Below are positions 46,129 to 59,817 of a stretch of DNA of 64,000 nucleotides, in pieces. This DNA comes from Leptoclinus maculatus. Lineage: Eukaryota > Chordata > Actinopteri > Perciformes > Stichaeidae. The translations under genes and the position numbers were made by a program. Position 1 is the stretch's first letter, and the number at the start of each line of letters is the position of its first letter. Where the stretch lies: positions 754,501-818,500 of the forward strand of contig JAVDOI010000007.1 in NCBI GenBank assembly GCA_032191485.1. Direction: 5' to 3'. The notes beneath the pieces were generated by a model. That model saw only the letters and a program-made list of their open reading frames with translations. It was not told the DNA's origin and did not search any database.

Positions 46129-46959
46129 CGTGCTGCTGGACTGTAACCTGCACGAGGAGCCATCGAGAAACAGAACCTCCTCGCGCGAGCGTTACATGTC
46201 TGAATCTCTGTCTCGTGTTTCTCTTCGTGTAGCTTATCGAACATGAACGGCGTTATGAAGTTAACACCATGCCGAGAGCAAGCTCTTTGAACACGAGTCT
46301 ACTTGTAACGTTGTCTGCACATGCATTCATTTTACAAAGCACTCTATACATGAGACGTGTGCAGGTCTTTGAGCTCCGTTTCCATATTGTTCGAGTTGTT
46401 CGAGGTTGTCAGTGGATGGACTGGTGTTGTCGTACAGACAGATGGTCCGATGGTTAATCCCACACTGTGCATCATCTGCTATTACTCTCAGATACAAGTA
46501 TGGTAGAGCTGGAGGTGACCTGTTGATGGCAATGTGCCTCTTACGTCCATGGAAGAGTTTCATGTAGTGTTTGGTGTAAACGTGTCGGCTACCCTGGAGC
46601 CAGACGGGTGAAATACGCTCCGAAGTAACCAAAGTGATGAATGAATGGCTACATGAATGGCTACATTCAGTCTTGTCAAGTTATTTTCCATATGTAGGAC
46701 ATTTGCAGAGTAGCAGTTAATGGCGATGAAAATCCTAAATATTAGGTGTTCTCCAACAATGCTAGTTCAATATGCATATAAGAAAATCATGCAAGTAAAA
46801 CAATGACATGAAGTAGTGCAGAAGTTAAAACACTTCTATCAAATAATATATATATATATTTGGTAGACAGTTGTACAGTTATTGCAAAATGAATAAACTG
46901 AATGTAAATAGGGATTTAGTAAAGGTAATTAGAAGTAATACATAAATACATGTAAACAG
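46129..46959. other. No gene seen
   Basis: CpG-rich left part (cgcgcgagcg near 46181) grading into AT-rich sequence. Confidence 0.35.
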
Positions 46960-47530
46960 GTTGTCAAAGGGATGAACTGGAGTTCAAAAGTCTTATGGCC
47001 TGGGGGATGAAGCTGTTCCTGGTGGTGCAGGACCGGATGCTGCCGACTGTCTGCCGGACAACACTTCTGTCACTTCCTGTTGTCCACAATCAGCTCCTTT
47101 GCTTTGCTGATGTTGAGATGGAGGTTGTTCTCCTGGCACCAAGATGTCAGGACTCTGACCTCCTCTCTGGAGGTCGTCTCATCACCCACGATGAAGATCG
47201 TGCCGTCAGCAGACTTCATGATGATGGTGTTGGAGCTGTGGGGGGGCCATGCAGTCATAAGTGGACAGGGAGCACAGGAGAGGGCTAAGGGGCCCTGGTC
47301 TTGAGAGTCAGGCTGGAGGATGTGGTGGTGCCCATCAGGAAGCTCAGGATCCAGTCACAGAAGGTGGTGTTTAGTCCCAGATCTCTGAGCTTGATGTAGT
47401 GAGCGGTAGAACATTTGTAATTTTATCCTTTTGAAGGACCTGTTCACATCTGTCCTGGATCTCATTCGTGGGCAAGGATTCTGGTCCTTTTGTACCTCCT
47501 CAGCCAGGAAGCTGTTCTCACAGTGTTCAG
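46960..47530 (-). mobile_element. Decayed LINE reverse-transcriptase fragment
   Basis: On the minus strand, 47258-47070 reads HSSNTIIMKSADGT, then REEVRVLTSWCQENNLHLN and KAKELIVDNRK, the thumb region of a fish LINE reverse transcriptase. Downstream, RNSFIPQAIRLL-like sequence near 46990-47030 is its usual C-terminus. The catalytic ADD motif is ADG here. Non-functional. Confidence 0.75.
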
Positions 47531-48273
47531 TTCATCTGGGAGAGATGCAGACATTATTATTATTATAGCATCTACTGCTATCTTGACTCTTGATAATAAC
47601 TAAAACGCGTAATAACATAACTGAGAGATGTAATAATATGACATGTTGATGGCATATTACATGTTGTACTTGATGCTGAAGGATCAGAGGTGGAACATTT
47701 GTGAAGTCCGTGATCTTACTTTAGTCTACTTTAATACATCTGTGATTACTGGTTACTGTTAATCTGGATGCAAGACAAATGTCAAATAAATATTTGTATC
47801 TCTTACATAACCAATGCTATATGTTGCGGGTACTCGACCTAATGCAGTGTTTCCTTTTCCAAAACATGTTCTGCCACTGTGTGGAATATGAAGAGCTGTT
47901 CAGTAGTAGACTAGAATATTTGTGATCATTTTTTCACAACATTTGTTTCGTTTATTATTATTATTATTTTTTGTGAGACACCTCTCTTGGTGATATAAGT
48001 AGCATGTGTTTTGCTGTAATTAACGACCAACGTCAGTGAATTGCATCACTAGCGAACGGAGAGCTCAGAAGTGGGAGTTTACAGGGAGCCCGTGAAGGCA
48101 GCATCGCTGTGATTCAGTGGAGCACGCGGCCATTCACAGTTCCAGGTCCCTCCGGTGACTGAACGACGAGCCGGTGCACATTGAACGCTCTCGGTCGCAG
48201 CGGTGGATTTTTTAGCAGCGAGTTAAAATCCCGGTTTGCGTTTGTGAAACGATGCTGGTGAAGTTGGAAAGTA
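47531..48273. other. Region upstream of the candidate btbd10 first exon
   Basis: AT-rich, turning CpG-rich after 48050. Probably contains the btbd10 promoter near 48050-48270. No TATA box obvious. Confidence 0.35.
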
Positions 48274-48401
48274 ATGAGCGAGGATGCTGAAGCTGCCGGA
48301 GAGCCCGCTTTGTTCTTCGGCTCGCGGGGCTTCTGTGCCGCGGTCATCCCGCAGCTCATCCCCTGCTGCTTTGTCTTCACTTGGCCCTCCGATACCGACC
48401 G
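48274..48401 (+). CDS. btbd10: Candidate upstream (first) exon of btbd10
   Basis: ATG at 48274 in a CpG-rich stretch opens 128 coding bases ending at a good donor (ccg|gtaggtgac). Spliced to the acceptor ending at 51322, the frame stays open through 52 further bases to the conserved MSLYG start at 51375, adding 60 residues (MSEDAEAAGEPALFFG at the start). The human long form has a different N-terminal extension (MAGRPHPYDG) not seen here. It could equally be a 5' UTR exon whose frame is open by chance. Confidence 0.4.
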
Positions 48402-48924
48402 GTAGGTGACCGCGAGCTTTTAGCTCCGTCATTGTGATGTTAGCGCCGATTATTATTCTCGTGCCCTAGAAAGAAACCCGCTGACCGTGTGGTCCTGGAT
48501 GGGACTCGTCCGACTCTGGTACTCATTAGACAATCGGCTTAATAGTGATCTCGTGATATTTAATGGCAACGATGTGAGACATCCCCACGCTATTCCTTAA
48601 GATGTAAACACAGACAGGATGATCTTCATATGTGTAACATTTCATCGTTTGAACGGTGTCCACACACACTGCAGCAGAGCAGCTCCTCAGCCCGTCAGTG
48701 TGTTGGTGTCAGAAGCCCCTAAATAATAGATGGGACCCTCACCCCTCGGGGCTCGTACTTCATGCTTTTAATAGACTGCCAGGACGCCTTGCATCTTTAT
48801 CCGACTTATTGTGTCTTAGACGTGTTGGTGCACGGCACTTGTATCTCACACCTTGAACGTGCACCCGGAGCTTCTGTAAGCACCGCAGGACGCTGACCTC
48901 AGCAGAAAAAGATGGAAATTGTGA

Positions 48925-48925
48925 T

Positions 48926-48956
<31 letters not shown>

Positions 48957-48957
48957 G
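48925..48957 (+). repeat. (TG)n followed by poly(G)
   Basis: About 8 TG units run directly into 18 G. Confidence 0.9.
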
Positions 48958-49397
48958 CAGTAACGGGAAATTGGACAATTGAAATATTCCCCCCCTCTTG
49001 TTCTCTGTCTGTGTGAGATCGTGTCTGCTGTACATGTGAAAGATGAGCTGCCTGAGTGAAATGCTGCCTCCTCAGTTCCTTTGTTCCTCTGCCCTGCTGC
49101 TCTGTTTGGCTGGAAGACCCACTTCTGTGTTCATGATGACATTTCTGCCAGCCATTTAAATCCCATTGGAGATAAAAGATGGATTGATGCCCTTGCGAGG
49201 CACTAGAGTAAATACATGCGTATTACAACCGGTCTCCTCTCAGCCAGACTACTTCATTGTGTCAATGTTCTCGTCAGTAAAACGCAATACCTGTGGTACA
49301 ATGAATACTACTGTTCTGAGCCGTTCTCTTAAAACCCTTCAATGCTGTTGTGTCACGTTTTCACTGATAGGTAGTGTCTGTTATAGAGGCTGAGGGA

Positions 49398-49400
<3 letters not shown>

Positions 49401-49430
<30 letters not shown>
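49401..49430 (+). repeat. (TG)n microsatellite
   Basis: About 15 TG units. Confidence 0.95.
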
Positions 49431-49431
<1 letters not shown>

Positions 49432-50396
49432 ACATGTCTTCAAGGACATTGCCAGTCTGCTGCTGTGCTGTGAAGCTGACATATTATAAATACTCTGATT
49501 TCTGAAATGTTCAGAAGCTAAAGGTCAACCTGTTGTTGTCTCTCAGTGAGCAGTGGAAACACACATTTAAAGTAAATTGGTCCGGTACTGAGGGAGACCG
49601 CTGTAACCAGCAAGGTCAGCTGTGCAGCATCAATGTAATGTTGCGTTCACTAAACGGGCCTGTTTTCTAGACGGTTATTAAAAGTGTCCGTCATCTCATT
49701 GGTTGAGTTTTGAAAGGTCGGGGGCAACCGAGGTCAAAGTTGAAATGTGTCTGACTGTGTCTCAGTCTACCCGTCCAATCAGCCGCTCAGTCAGATCCAG
49801 ATGTTCAGGCGTCTCTAGAAGCAGCCCACTGGGCATGGTGGTTCAATGATGAACAGCTCACTTCAGGGACTGATGATATGCACTTGATCGGTTTGGTGTA
49901 ACATGCGACATAAAGCCTCTATGCCCATGTGCCTCAGTGAGTTGTCGGTCAGGGCTTCACTCTTTGAGATGATCTGCCTTCCCTGCTCTCTGGTTCATGG
50001 TGGGCTACAGTAGAGGGTCGTCATCATATTTCATATTTCACAGCAGCTCATTTCAATAACGATATAGATATGTGCATCTAGTATGTTTATGGAAATTAGA
50101 AAACTAAAAACATAAATTCACATCACTTCTTGAATGGTTCTCAGGTGATTCCACGAGTGTACATGTTTCCTGTGCATTAATGCATGCACAGGAGTGTGTG
50201 TGTGTTTAAGTCCATTGTGAATTGGAGGGCAGACTCTCAGGGCTGCTTGTCTGGATTACATGAGCCCCTCCAGGAAGCACCACTTGCTCTGAGGCGAGGT
50301 GCACTGGTTGTTACATCAGCCCTGAACCTGCTGAGAGGTTTTGTCCTGTACCTAAGTGAGTTCTGCTTCCTCCATATAGTTTCACATGGATACAAA

Positions 50397-50590
<194 letters not shown>

Positions 50591-51374
50591 GGTGGTTTGG
50601 TGCCGTCTCCGTCTCTGCAGCACTCGGCCCCTGTGAGGGTTCACATGAGTGGACTGCAGACTTTTCACAGGCTCTGCACTCTAAAAGCAAACCCTTTGCC
50701 CTGAGCCATTCTGCACAGCTCTGTGTGTGAGCGTGCTCTACACTTCATCGTCCAGTCCTCCATTGTATAATGACAATAATAAATCCTTGAATGCGTGTGC
50801 CTAGAGAGGTTGTAATCTCTCTCATTGTTGCATGAACTCATGCACCAGTGCTTTGGTTTCTGTAGGATCAGCAGTGTCATCCCACTTGGACTGGAAGTTG
50901 TGACCCTATCAAACGTTTATGGCAGTTTGGACTATTCATAATTCTCTTCCATGTCCACCATAACATCAACATCAGCAACAGTAACTTCATAAAACAAATT
51001 GTGTCAAAATAGTCCCAGAGCTCCAGACTGTCTGCGACCCAAACATCAGCGTATACGACCCTAAAAGTCTCACGAGTCACCTCGACTAGCGAGCGGTCTG
51101 GTGAGTAGTGGAAAAGTAAAATCATAAAATAATGGGTGTGGTCGTTACGTACCTCTGGGTCATCTTCTATCCTTAAAACACTCTGCACCAGATCTCTTTG
51201 CTGTAGAACAGTAGAACAATTTGAACCAAGCATCGGCCACAATATTCAGCATAAAGCGGTGCAGCCTGACTTTGAGTTCATGTTCATAACGGTTCCTCTG
51301 TGTGCTGTCATCTCTCCATCAGTGAGCGGCACTGTGGTTTGTCAGTACTGGACCAGCAGCAGCAGGTCGGCACC

Positions 51375-54300
51375 ATGAGTCTGTACGGTGCCGGTGGCGG
51401 TGCTGCCGGTGGCGGTGGTGGCGGTGCTGCCGGAGGCGGGGCCAGAGAAAAAGGAGGAGCCGAACATTACCGGGACCAACGGAGGCGCTCCAGCGACCGC
51501 TCACGTGACTCCTCCCACGAGAGAGGGGAGAGCCAGCTGACGCCCTGCATCAGGAATGTCACTTCTCCCACTCGCCAGCATGGTGAGGAGAAAAGAAAGA
51601 AGACGTGTTATTGTCTAAATTACACAGCCCAGAGTCTCCCAACAGCTTCCATGTGTGTGTTTGACTGGAAGCTCCACTGGTGTTCACGTGTCCTCCTCTC
51701 TCCCACAGACCGCGAACGTGGCGATGGAGGCTCGTCCTCCAGGTCCTCCAGTCCTCGTCCTCCCAGGGTTTCTATTCCCTATTCTCACTTTGGCGGGGCC
51801 CTGATCGGGGGACACATTCCTCGGCCCCTGGTTCCTCCTGGAGCAGACCACTACTCGAAGACGCCGGACCCCGGACCGTGCGATATGATCTACGTGTATG
51901 ACCTCAGCAGTAAAGAGGGGCATCGCAGTGGGCTGAGGCTGGGAGAGAGAATTACGCTCATCGTGGACAATACCAGATTTGTGGTGGACCCTGCCATCTT
52001 CACAGCTCAACCAAACACCATGCTGGGCAGGTAATGTCCAATCACCGTCCTTTGGATCTGTCCTATCACCTGTGACCACACGCTGAAGAAACACCTGTCT
52101 GCTGTTTGTTTTAGGATGTTCGGTTCTGGGCGGGACAACAACTTTACACGACCCAATGAGAAAGGGGAGTTTGAGGTGGCCGACGGCATCAGCTCCACCG
52201 TCTTCAGAGCCATTCTGGTGAGTTCGGTTGTTCATCGGAACAGCTCCATACTCTCTTTCTATGGACACTGTATGCTTTTTCTACATTTCTTCCCCCTTCT
52301 ATTTTCCTTCCTCTTGTTCCCAGTGAGTTCAGAACCCTCCTGAGACTGCATCTCTCCATGTGTTATGCACCTTCTAGTTCTCCCACCCATCTCGCTCTAC
52401 AAGATGTATCTCACTAACGAGCACCTCTCTACCCCTCCGCCCCACTGCTCCATCAGTACTGCTTGTACTGACGGGGGAGGGGCTTTGCCTCGTGTGTTAA
52501 TCACCGTCTGGGCTTTTAAGATCTGGGCCATAATTACCAAGAACACTTTTGGCATCATGTGACCGTTTTCTCTTCAGTTATATCTTCAGTTATATCATTA
52601 GACTTCCAAGTTTGAAAATGAGATGTATTTCTTCTGTCCTGTTGGGAATCGGTTGTATATGATGATGTGTTTTTCTCAGAATATAAAGAAGAAAAAAATG
52701 AAAAATATAGTCGCCCCAGAACCATGTTAATAGAAAGAACACAAAGCTTCCCAAAATAGCTTTTTATTCTAAGAAACGATGGAGAGATGTGAGGTAAGGT
52801 AGTGTGTCTGATGAGAGTGTGCAAAGTCCACCGTGGACTACGCAGTGAGTTAAAGTGAGACTCATCAAAATCATTCATATCTTTTTTTAGTATAAAACAC
52901 CTTTTTCCTCTCTGTCCCTACTTTAGACTGCCCCAGGCTATGCTCATTACATTTTCCATTTCATTCAAAATTGTGCAGCCGATTGACAAATGAATCACAG
53001 ATCAACCTTCTGATGTTTAAATATGATGACTGAGATATCACTGTGATGATACCTCAGTGATACCACTGTGATGATACCTCAGTGACACCACTGTGATGAT
53101 ACCTCAGTGATATCACTGTGATGATACCTCAGTGACGCCACTGTGATGATACCTCAGTGACACCACTGTGATGATACCTCAGTGATATCACTGTGATGAT
53201 ACCTCAGTGATACCACTGTGATGATACCACTGTGATGATACCTCAGTGATATCACTGTGATGATACCTCAGTGACACCACTGTGATGATACCTCAGTGAT
53301 ACCTCAGTGACACCACTGTGATGATACCTCAGTGATACCACTGTGATGATACCTCAGTGACGCCACTGTGATGATACCTCAGTGACACCACTGTGATGAT
53401 ACCTCAGTGACACCACTGTGATGATACCTCAGTGACACCACTGTGATGATACCTCAGTGATATCACTGTGATGATACCTCAGTGATACCACTGTGATGAT
53501 ACCTCAGTGATATCACTGTGATGATACCTCAGTGACACCACTGTGATGATACCTCAGTGACGCCACTGTGATGATACCTCAGTGATATCACTGTGATGAT
53601 ACCTCAGTGATACCACTGTGATGATACCACTGTGATGATACCTCAGTGATATCACTGTGATGATACCTCAGTGACACCACTGTGATGATACCTCAGTGAT
53701 ACCTCAGTGACACCACTGTGATGATACCTCAGTGATACCACTGTGATGATACCTCAGTGACGCCACTGTGATGATACCTCAGTGACGCCACTGTGATGAT
53801 ACCTCAGTGACACCACTGTGATGATACCTCAGTGACACCACTGTGATGATACCTCAGTGATATCACTGTGATGATACCTCAGTGACGCCACTGTGATGAT
53901 ACCTCAGTGACACCACTGTGATGATACCTCAGTGATATCACTGTGATGATACCTCAGTGACACCACTGTGATGATACCTCAGTGACACCACTGTGATGAT
54001 ACCTCAGTGACGCCACTGTGATGATACCTCAGTGACGCCACTGTGATGATACCTCAGTGACACCACTGTGATGATACCTCAGTGATATCACTGTGATGAT
54101 ACCTCAGTGATACCACTGTGATGATACCACTGTGATGATACCTCAGTGATATCACTGTGATGATACCTCAGTGATACCACTGTGATGATACCTCAGTGAC
54201 ACCACTGTGATGATACCACTGTGATGATACCTCAGTGATATCACTGTGATGATACCTCAGTGATACCACTGTGATGATACCTCAGTGACACCACTGTGAT

Positions 54301-57300
54301 GATACCACTGTGATGATACCTCAGTGACACCACTGTGATGATACCTCAGTGACACCACTGTGATGATACCTCAGTGACACCACTGTGATGATACCTCAGT
54401 GACACCACTGTGATGATACCTCAGTGACACCACTGTGATGATACCTCAGTGACACCACTGTGATGATACCTCAGTGATATCACTGTGATGATACCTCAGT
54501 GATACCACTGTGATGATACCACTGTGATGATACCTCAGTGATATCACTGTGATGATACCTCAGTGATACCACTGTGATGATACCTCAGTGACACCACTGT
54601 GATGATACCACTGTGATGATACCTCAGTGATATCACTGTGATGATACCTCAGTGATACCACTGTGATGATACCTCAGTGACACCACTGTGATGATACCAC
54701 TGTGATGATACCTCAGTGACACCACTGTGATGATACCTCAGTGATACCACTGTGATGATACCTCAGTGACACCACTGTGATGATACCTCAGTGACGCCAC
54801 TGTGATGATACCTCAGTGACGCCACTGTGATGATACCTCAGTGACGCCACTGTGATGATACCTCAGTGACGCCACTGTGATGATACCTCAGTGACGCCAC
54901 TGTGATGATACCTCAGTGACGCCACTGTGATGATACCTCAGTGACGCCACTGTGATGATACCTCAGTGACGCCACTGTGATGATACCTCAGTGACGCCAC
55001 TGTGATGAGTTCATGCTAATGGCCGTGTGTAGTGGTCACATTTAACCAGCTGTTCTTCTAGTGTGTGCTGCTCCTCTCTGGGACATTTCTCCTCACAAAG
55101 CTGCTTTACTTCTCATACCCACTTTGTTTGAGCTTTGAACTAGCTGACACACTAGCGTTAACGCGTAGCTTACTAGCGACACACAGCAACATTAGCTGCT
55201 ACTACATTGGAATAGGTGCTAATATCAGATGCTAATGCACTAATCGCGATTAACGCCCCAAAATCACAAATGTGCCTCAGAGGGCTTTACAATCTGTACA
55301 CATACAACATCTTCTGTCCCAGGACCCTCACATCGGAACAGGAAAAACCCCAAAAACCTTTAACGGGGAGAAAAAAAGGAAGAAACCTTAGAGAGAGCAA
55401 CAGAGGAGGATCCCTCTATCAGGATGGACAGAAGTGTGATACATGTCATGTGTACACAATGAACATCATCACAGAGTTACAACACATTCAATGCATATGA
55501 CAGAAATTATACTTTTAATGACGACAGTAATAACAGTAATAGCACAAATAACACAATAATAATATAAATATTATGACTTCTATCAATAACAGCAGCAGTG
55601 GATATAATATAATAATAATAATATTGAAACTAAAAGCAGTTATAGTAATATAAATGTGACTAATAATAATAATACTGATAGTAGCAGTGGGTGTCAGGCA
55701 GGACCAGGGTCCAGATACAACCACGGTCCATGGAAACCTGTGAGGAGAGAAAGCACAAAGACTCTGAGGAAGAAGCAAAGTTAGTAATGAGCATTAATGA
55801 GATATGAATTCATACAGAAAGAGAGAGAGAAAGTCCCCCGGCAGTCTAGGCCTATAGCAGCGTATCTAGGGGCTGGTCCAAGGCAAACCTGAGCCGGCCC
55901 TAACTATAAACCCGAGTCGGCCCTAACTATAAACCCGAGTCGGCCCTAACTATAAACCCGAGCCGGCCCTAACTATAAACCCGAGCCGGCCCTAACTATA
56001 AACCCGAGCCGGCCCTAACTATAAACCCGAGCCGGCTCTAACTATAAACCCGAGCCGGCCCTAACTATAAACCCGAGCCGGCCCTAACTATAAACCCGAG
56101 CCGGCCCTAACTATAAACCCGAGCCGGCCCTAACTATAAACCCGAGCCGGCCCTAACAACAAACCCGAGTCGGCCCTAACTATAAACCCGAGCCGGCCCT
56201 AACTATAAACCCGAGCCGGCCCTAACTATAAACCAGGCATGAGACTTTTCCGCCGTTCGGCGGATTTCCGCCGTTTTTAGAACTCCAGAGACCATTTCTG
56301 AGATCAGTGTAAATCCGAATATTTTTTTGGGGGGGGGGGGGGGGGGGGGGGGGTGTTAAGAATACCTCCGTGGGCTCTGACGATCGCGTGTGAACATGTG
56401 AACACACTGTGACTCCGTAACTATCCGGAGCGCTTCTACTCGTATCATTGTCTTAATGTATGTGCTTGCTAACATAACGATAAAAAGCAGAGTACGTCGA
56501 ACTGCCCAGCCAGCGTTTCTCCGATTGGAGTGAGACGAGGAGAAAAGGTGATGTCGTGATCTTCACAATAAAACATCTTTGATGTGACGTGTCGAGTCTT
56601 GTCCAATCAGCGTTCAGATGTCTACAGCGTCTTCATTTTCTTCCGTTAAAGTTTAAGTTACGTTATGTTCCGTTACCGTTCAGACTTGCTGGGTTAAGTT
56701 AACGTCCACTGCATGCGGAACTCTGTCGACTGTTAACGTTCGTCATTATCGCGAATTTGGAGGAAAAAACGTAACGTGATGAAACATGAAGCCCCCCCCC
56801 CCCCCCCCCGTGTTCCGGTTCAGTTCACGCGGTCACTCGTTAACATTAAACCAGAACACCGGCGGATCTGGTTGCAGTTTTTAACTCAAAGTAGAATGAA
56901 AGGCCCAGATACTGATGAGATGATGAGGTCAAAGAGCTTCAGGGCTGAGCTGTGAGTGGAGCTGGGCCTGGATAAAGGTGGAGGTCTAAACAGACGTGAG
57001 TACAGCTTCCCACTGTCAGTGTTTTAAATACATTGATGAGGCAGGTCTGCTGAATGCAGCCTCTGCTCCAAGAGATGAACTACAGCAACAAGGGCTCACG
57101 TGCTCTCTCATCACACTGTACACACTGTTCACTGTGATGACCACAGCCAGAGTAGATTATCATTTTAATTTAAATAATAGAACTGGATTGAATGCATATT
57201 AATTGCAAATAGAAGATAGGCCACTATTCTAACAGCTGTACAGTAACAGTAGAAGTTAATATGAAGACATACAGTAACAGTAGAAGTTAATATGAAGACA

Positions 57301-59772
57301 TACAGTAACAGTAGAAGTTAATATGAAGACATACAGTAACAGTAGAAGTTATTATGAAGACATACAGTAACAGTAGAAGTTAATATGAAGACATACAGTA
57401 ACAGTAGAAGTTAATATGAAGACATACAGTAACAGTAGAAGTTAATATGAAGACATACAGTAACAGTAGAAGTTAATATGAAGACGTACAGTAACAGTAG
57501 AAGTTAATATGAAGACGTACAGTAACAGTAGAAGTTAATATGAAGACATACAGTAACAGTAGAAGTTAATATGAAGACATACAGTAACAGTAGAAGTTAA
57601 TATGAAGACATACAGTAACAGTAGAAGTTAATATGAAGACATACAGTAACAGTAGAAGTTAATATGAAGACATACAGTAACAGTAGAAGTTAATATGAAG
57701 ACATACAGTAACAGGGTTCAATGAAAACTAATCACAAGCTAACTAGCCAGCTGTTCAACTGGAGCTGAAATAGTGATAAATAACTGAATAATAAATTATT
57801 CTTTTGCTTAAAGAGTAAATATGGTCTTATCACTAAATGTTATTCTCAGAGTACACCAGAGTGCTACATTTTAAAGATCATATTTAAAAATGAAAATGCA
57901 TGCCACCAGCACCCCCCCCCCCCCCCCCCTAGAAATGTTGTGTTGATAATGTTCCTCCCTTTTCAGCATTTGTCAGTCTCATGCCTGATAAACCCGAGCC
58001 GGCCCTAACTATAAACCCGAGCCGGCCCTAACTATAAACCTGAGCCGGCCCTAACTATAAACCTGAGCCGGCCCTAACTATAAACCCGAGCCGGCCCTAA
58101 CTATAAACCCGAGCCGGCCCTAACTATAAACCCGAGCCGGCCCTAACTATAAACCCGAGCCGGCCCTAACTATAAACCCGAGCCGGCCCTAACTATAAAC
58201 CCGAGCCGGCCCTAACTATAAACCCGAGCCGGCCCTAACTATAAACCCGAGCCGGCCCTAACTATAAACCCGAGCCGGCCCTAACTATAAACCCGAGCCG
58301 GCCCTAACTATAAACCCGAGTCGGCCCTAACTATAAACCCGAGTCGGCCCTAACTATAAACCCGAGTCGGCCCTAACTATAAACCCGAGTCGGCCCTAAC
58401 TATAAACCCGAGCCGGCCCTAACTATAAACCCGAGCCGGCCCTAACTATAAACCCGAGTCGGCCCTAACTATAAACCTGAGTCGGCCCTAACTATAAACC
58501 TGAGTCGGCCCTAACAACAAACCTGAGTCGGCCCTAACTATAAACCTGAGCCGGCCCTAACTATAAACCTGAGTCGGCCCTAACTATAAACCTGAGTCGG
58601 CCCTAACTATAAACCTGAGTCGGCCCTAACTATAAACCCGAGCCGGCCCTAACTATAAACCCGAGCCGGCCCTAACTATAAACCCGAGCCGGCCCTAACT
58701 ATAAACCCGAGCCGGCCCTAACTATAAACCCGAGCCGGCCCTAACTATAAACCCGAGCCGGCCCTAACTATAAACCCGAGTCGGCCCTAACTATAAACCC
58801 GAGTCGGCCCTAACTATAAACCTGAGTCGAGCCGGCCCTAACTATAAACCTGAGTCGAGCCGGCCCTAACTATAAACCTGAGTCGAGCCGGCCCTAACTA
58901 TAAACCTGAGCCGGCCCTAATTATAAGAGGTATCAAAGAGGAATTAAGAATATTGTATCTGTAGTCCAAACACTCTGTCATGACCTAGCGATGGACCATT
59001 CAGTGAAATAGTGAAAGCAGCCAGTGCACAGAGATGCACATTAGTGCTGGCAGGAAGTAGTGTTGTTCATGGGAGAACAACAGAACCAGTACAGATACCG
59101 GTCATGAGTGGAGCCAGGTTCACTCTGCCATCTTACTACAATCCTCATCTCTAGCATCCCGTCTCCTGTAACTGACTCAGTATTATCTTCGTAACTGACT
59201 CCATATAATCGGGTCGTCATTCGATCAGAGGGTCGGTGGTTCGATCCCCGGCTCTGCTAGTCCATGTCGATGTGTCACACAACTCCAATGAATGGTTAGA
59301 TACCTGATGTCGCATGTTAGCCCCTGTCATCAGTGTATGAATGGGTGAATGATGACGGTGTTAAAGAGCTTTGAATGGTCAATAGACTAGAAAAGAACTT
59401 AACGAGTACAGTCCATTTACTATTTACCATTCCTCCAACAAACAATACTCCTGAAAACATTACATGTGAACACTCCATTTATCTCTGCTGCAGCCATGGA
59501 GAGAGTCTCACACAGAGACCGGAGGGAAAGTGGAGCGGGGAGGGGAAGTGACGTTGGCTTCTGCTTTCATCACCTCATTGCTCTCCACCCCTCCCCCTTC
59601 TCTCGCTCTCTCTGTCTCTCTCTCTCTCGCTCTCTCTGTCTCTCTCTCTCTCGCTCTCTCTGTCTGTATCTCTGTATCTGTATCTCTGTCGCTCTCTCTG
59701 TCTCTCTCTGTCTCTCTCTCTCTCTGTCTGTCTCTCTCTCTGTCTCTCTCTGTCTCTCTGTATCTCTGTCTC

Positions 59773-59817
<45 letters not shown>

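Larger units (their letters stand above)
55893..58925 (+). repeat. 23-bp minisatellite in two blocks
   Basis: Unit aacccgagccggccctaact plus ata. Block 1 is 55893-56233 (about 15 units) and block 2 is 57988-58925 (about 40 units). Variants are cccgag/cctgag and gccgg/gtcgg. Three late units contain an extra gtcga. The blocks were one array before the insertion. Confidence 0.95.
55255..58965 (+). mobile_element. Dispersed fish retroelement 3' region expanded into a 23-bp minisatellite
   Basis: The left flank has words of a common fish repeat (TGCCTCAGAGGGCTTTACAA, GGAAGAAACCTTAGAGAGAG, AGAGGAGGATCCCTCT, CGGCAGTCTAGGCCTATAGC). The right flank after 58925 (ataagaggtatcaaagagga) continues the same element. 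Between them the segment ccggccctaactataaaccc plus gag is tandemly multiplied. A transposon (56234-57987) interrupts the array. Confidence 0.65.

Noticed and set aside
59225..59260. tRNA gene (GGTTCGATCCCCGG)
   Set aside because: Part of a SINE of the same family as the copy at 39660.
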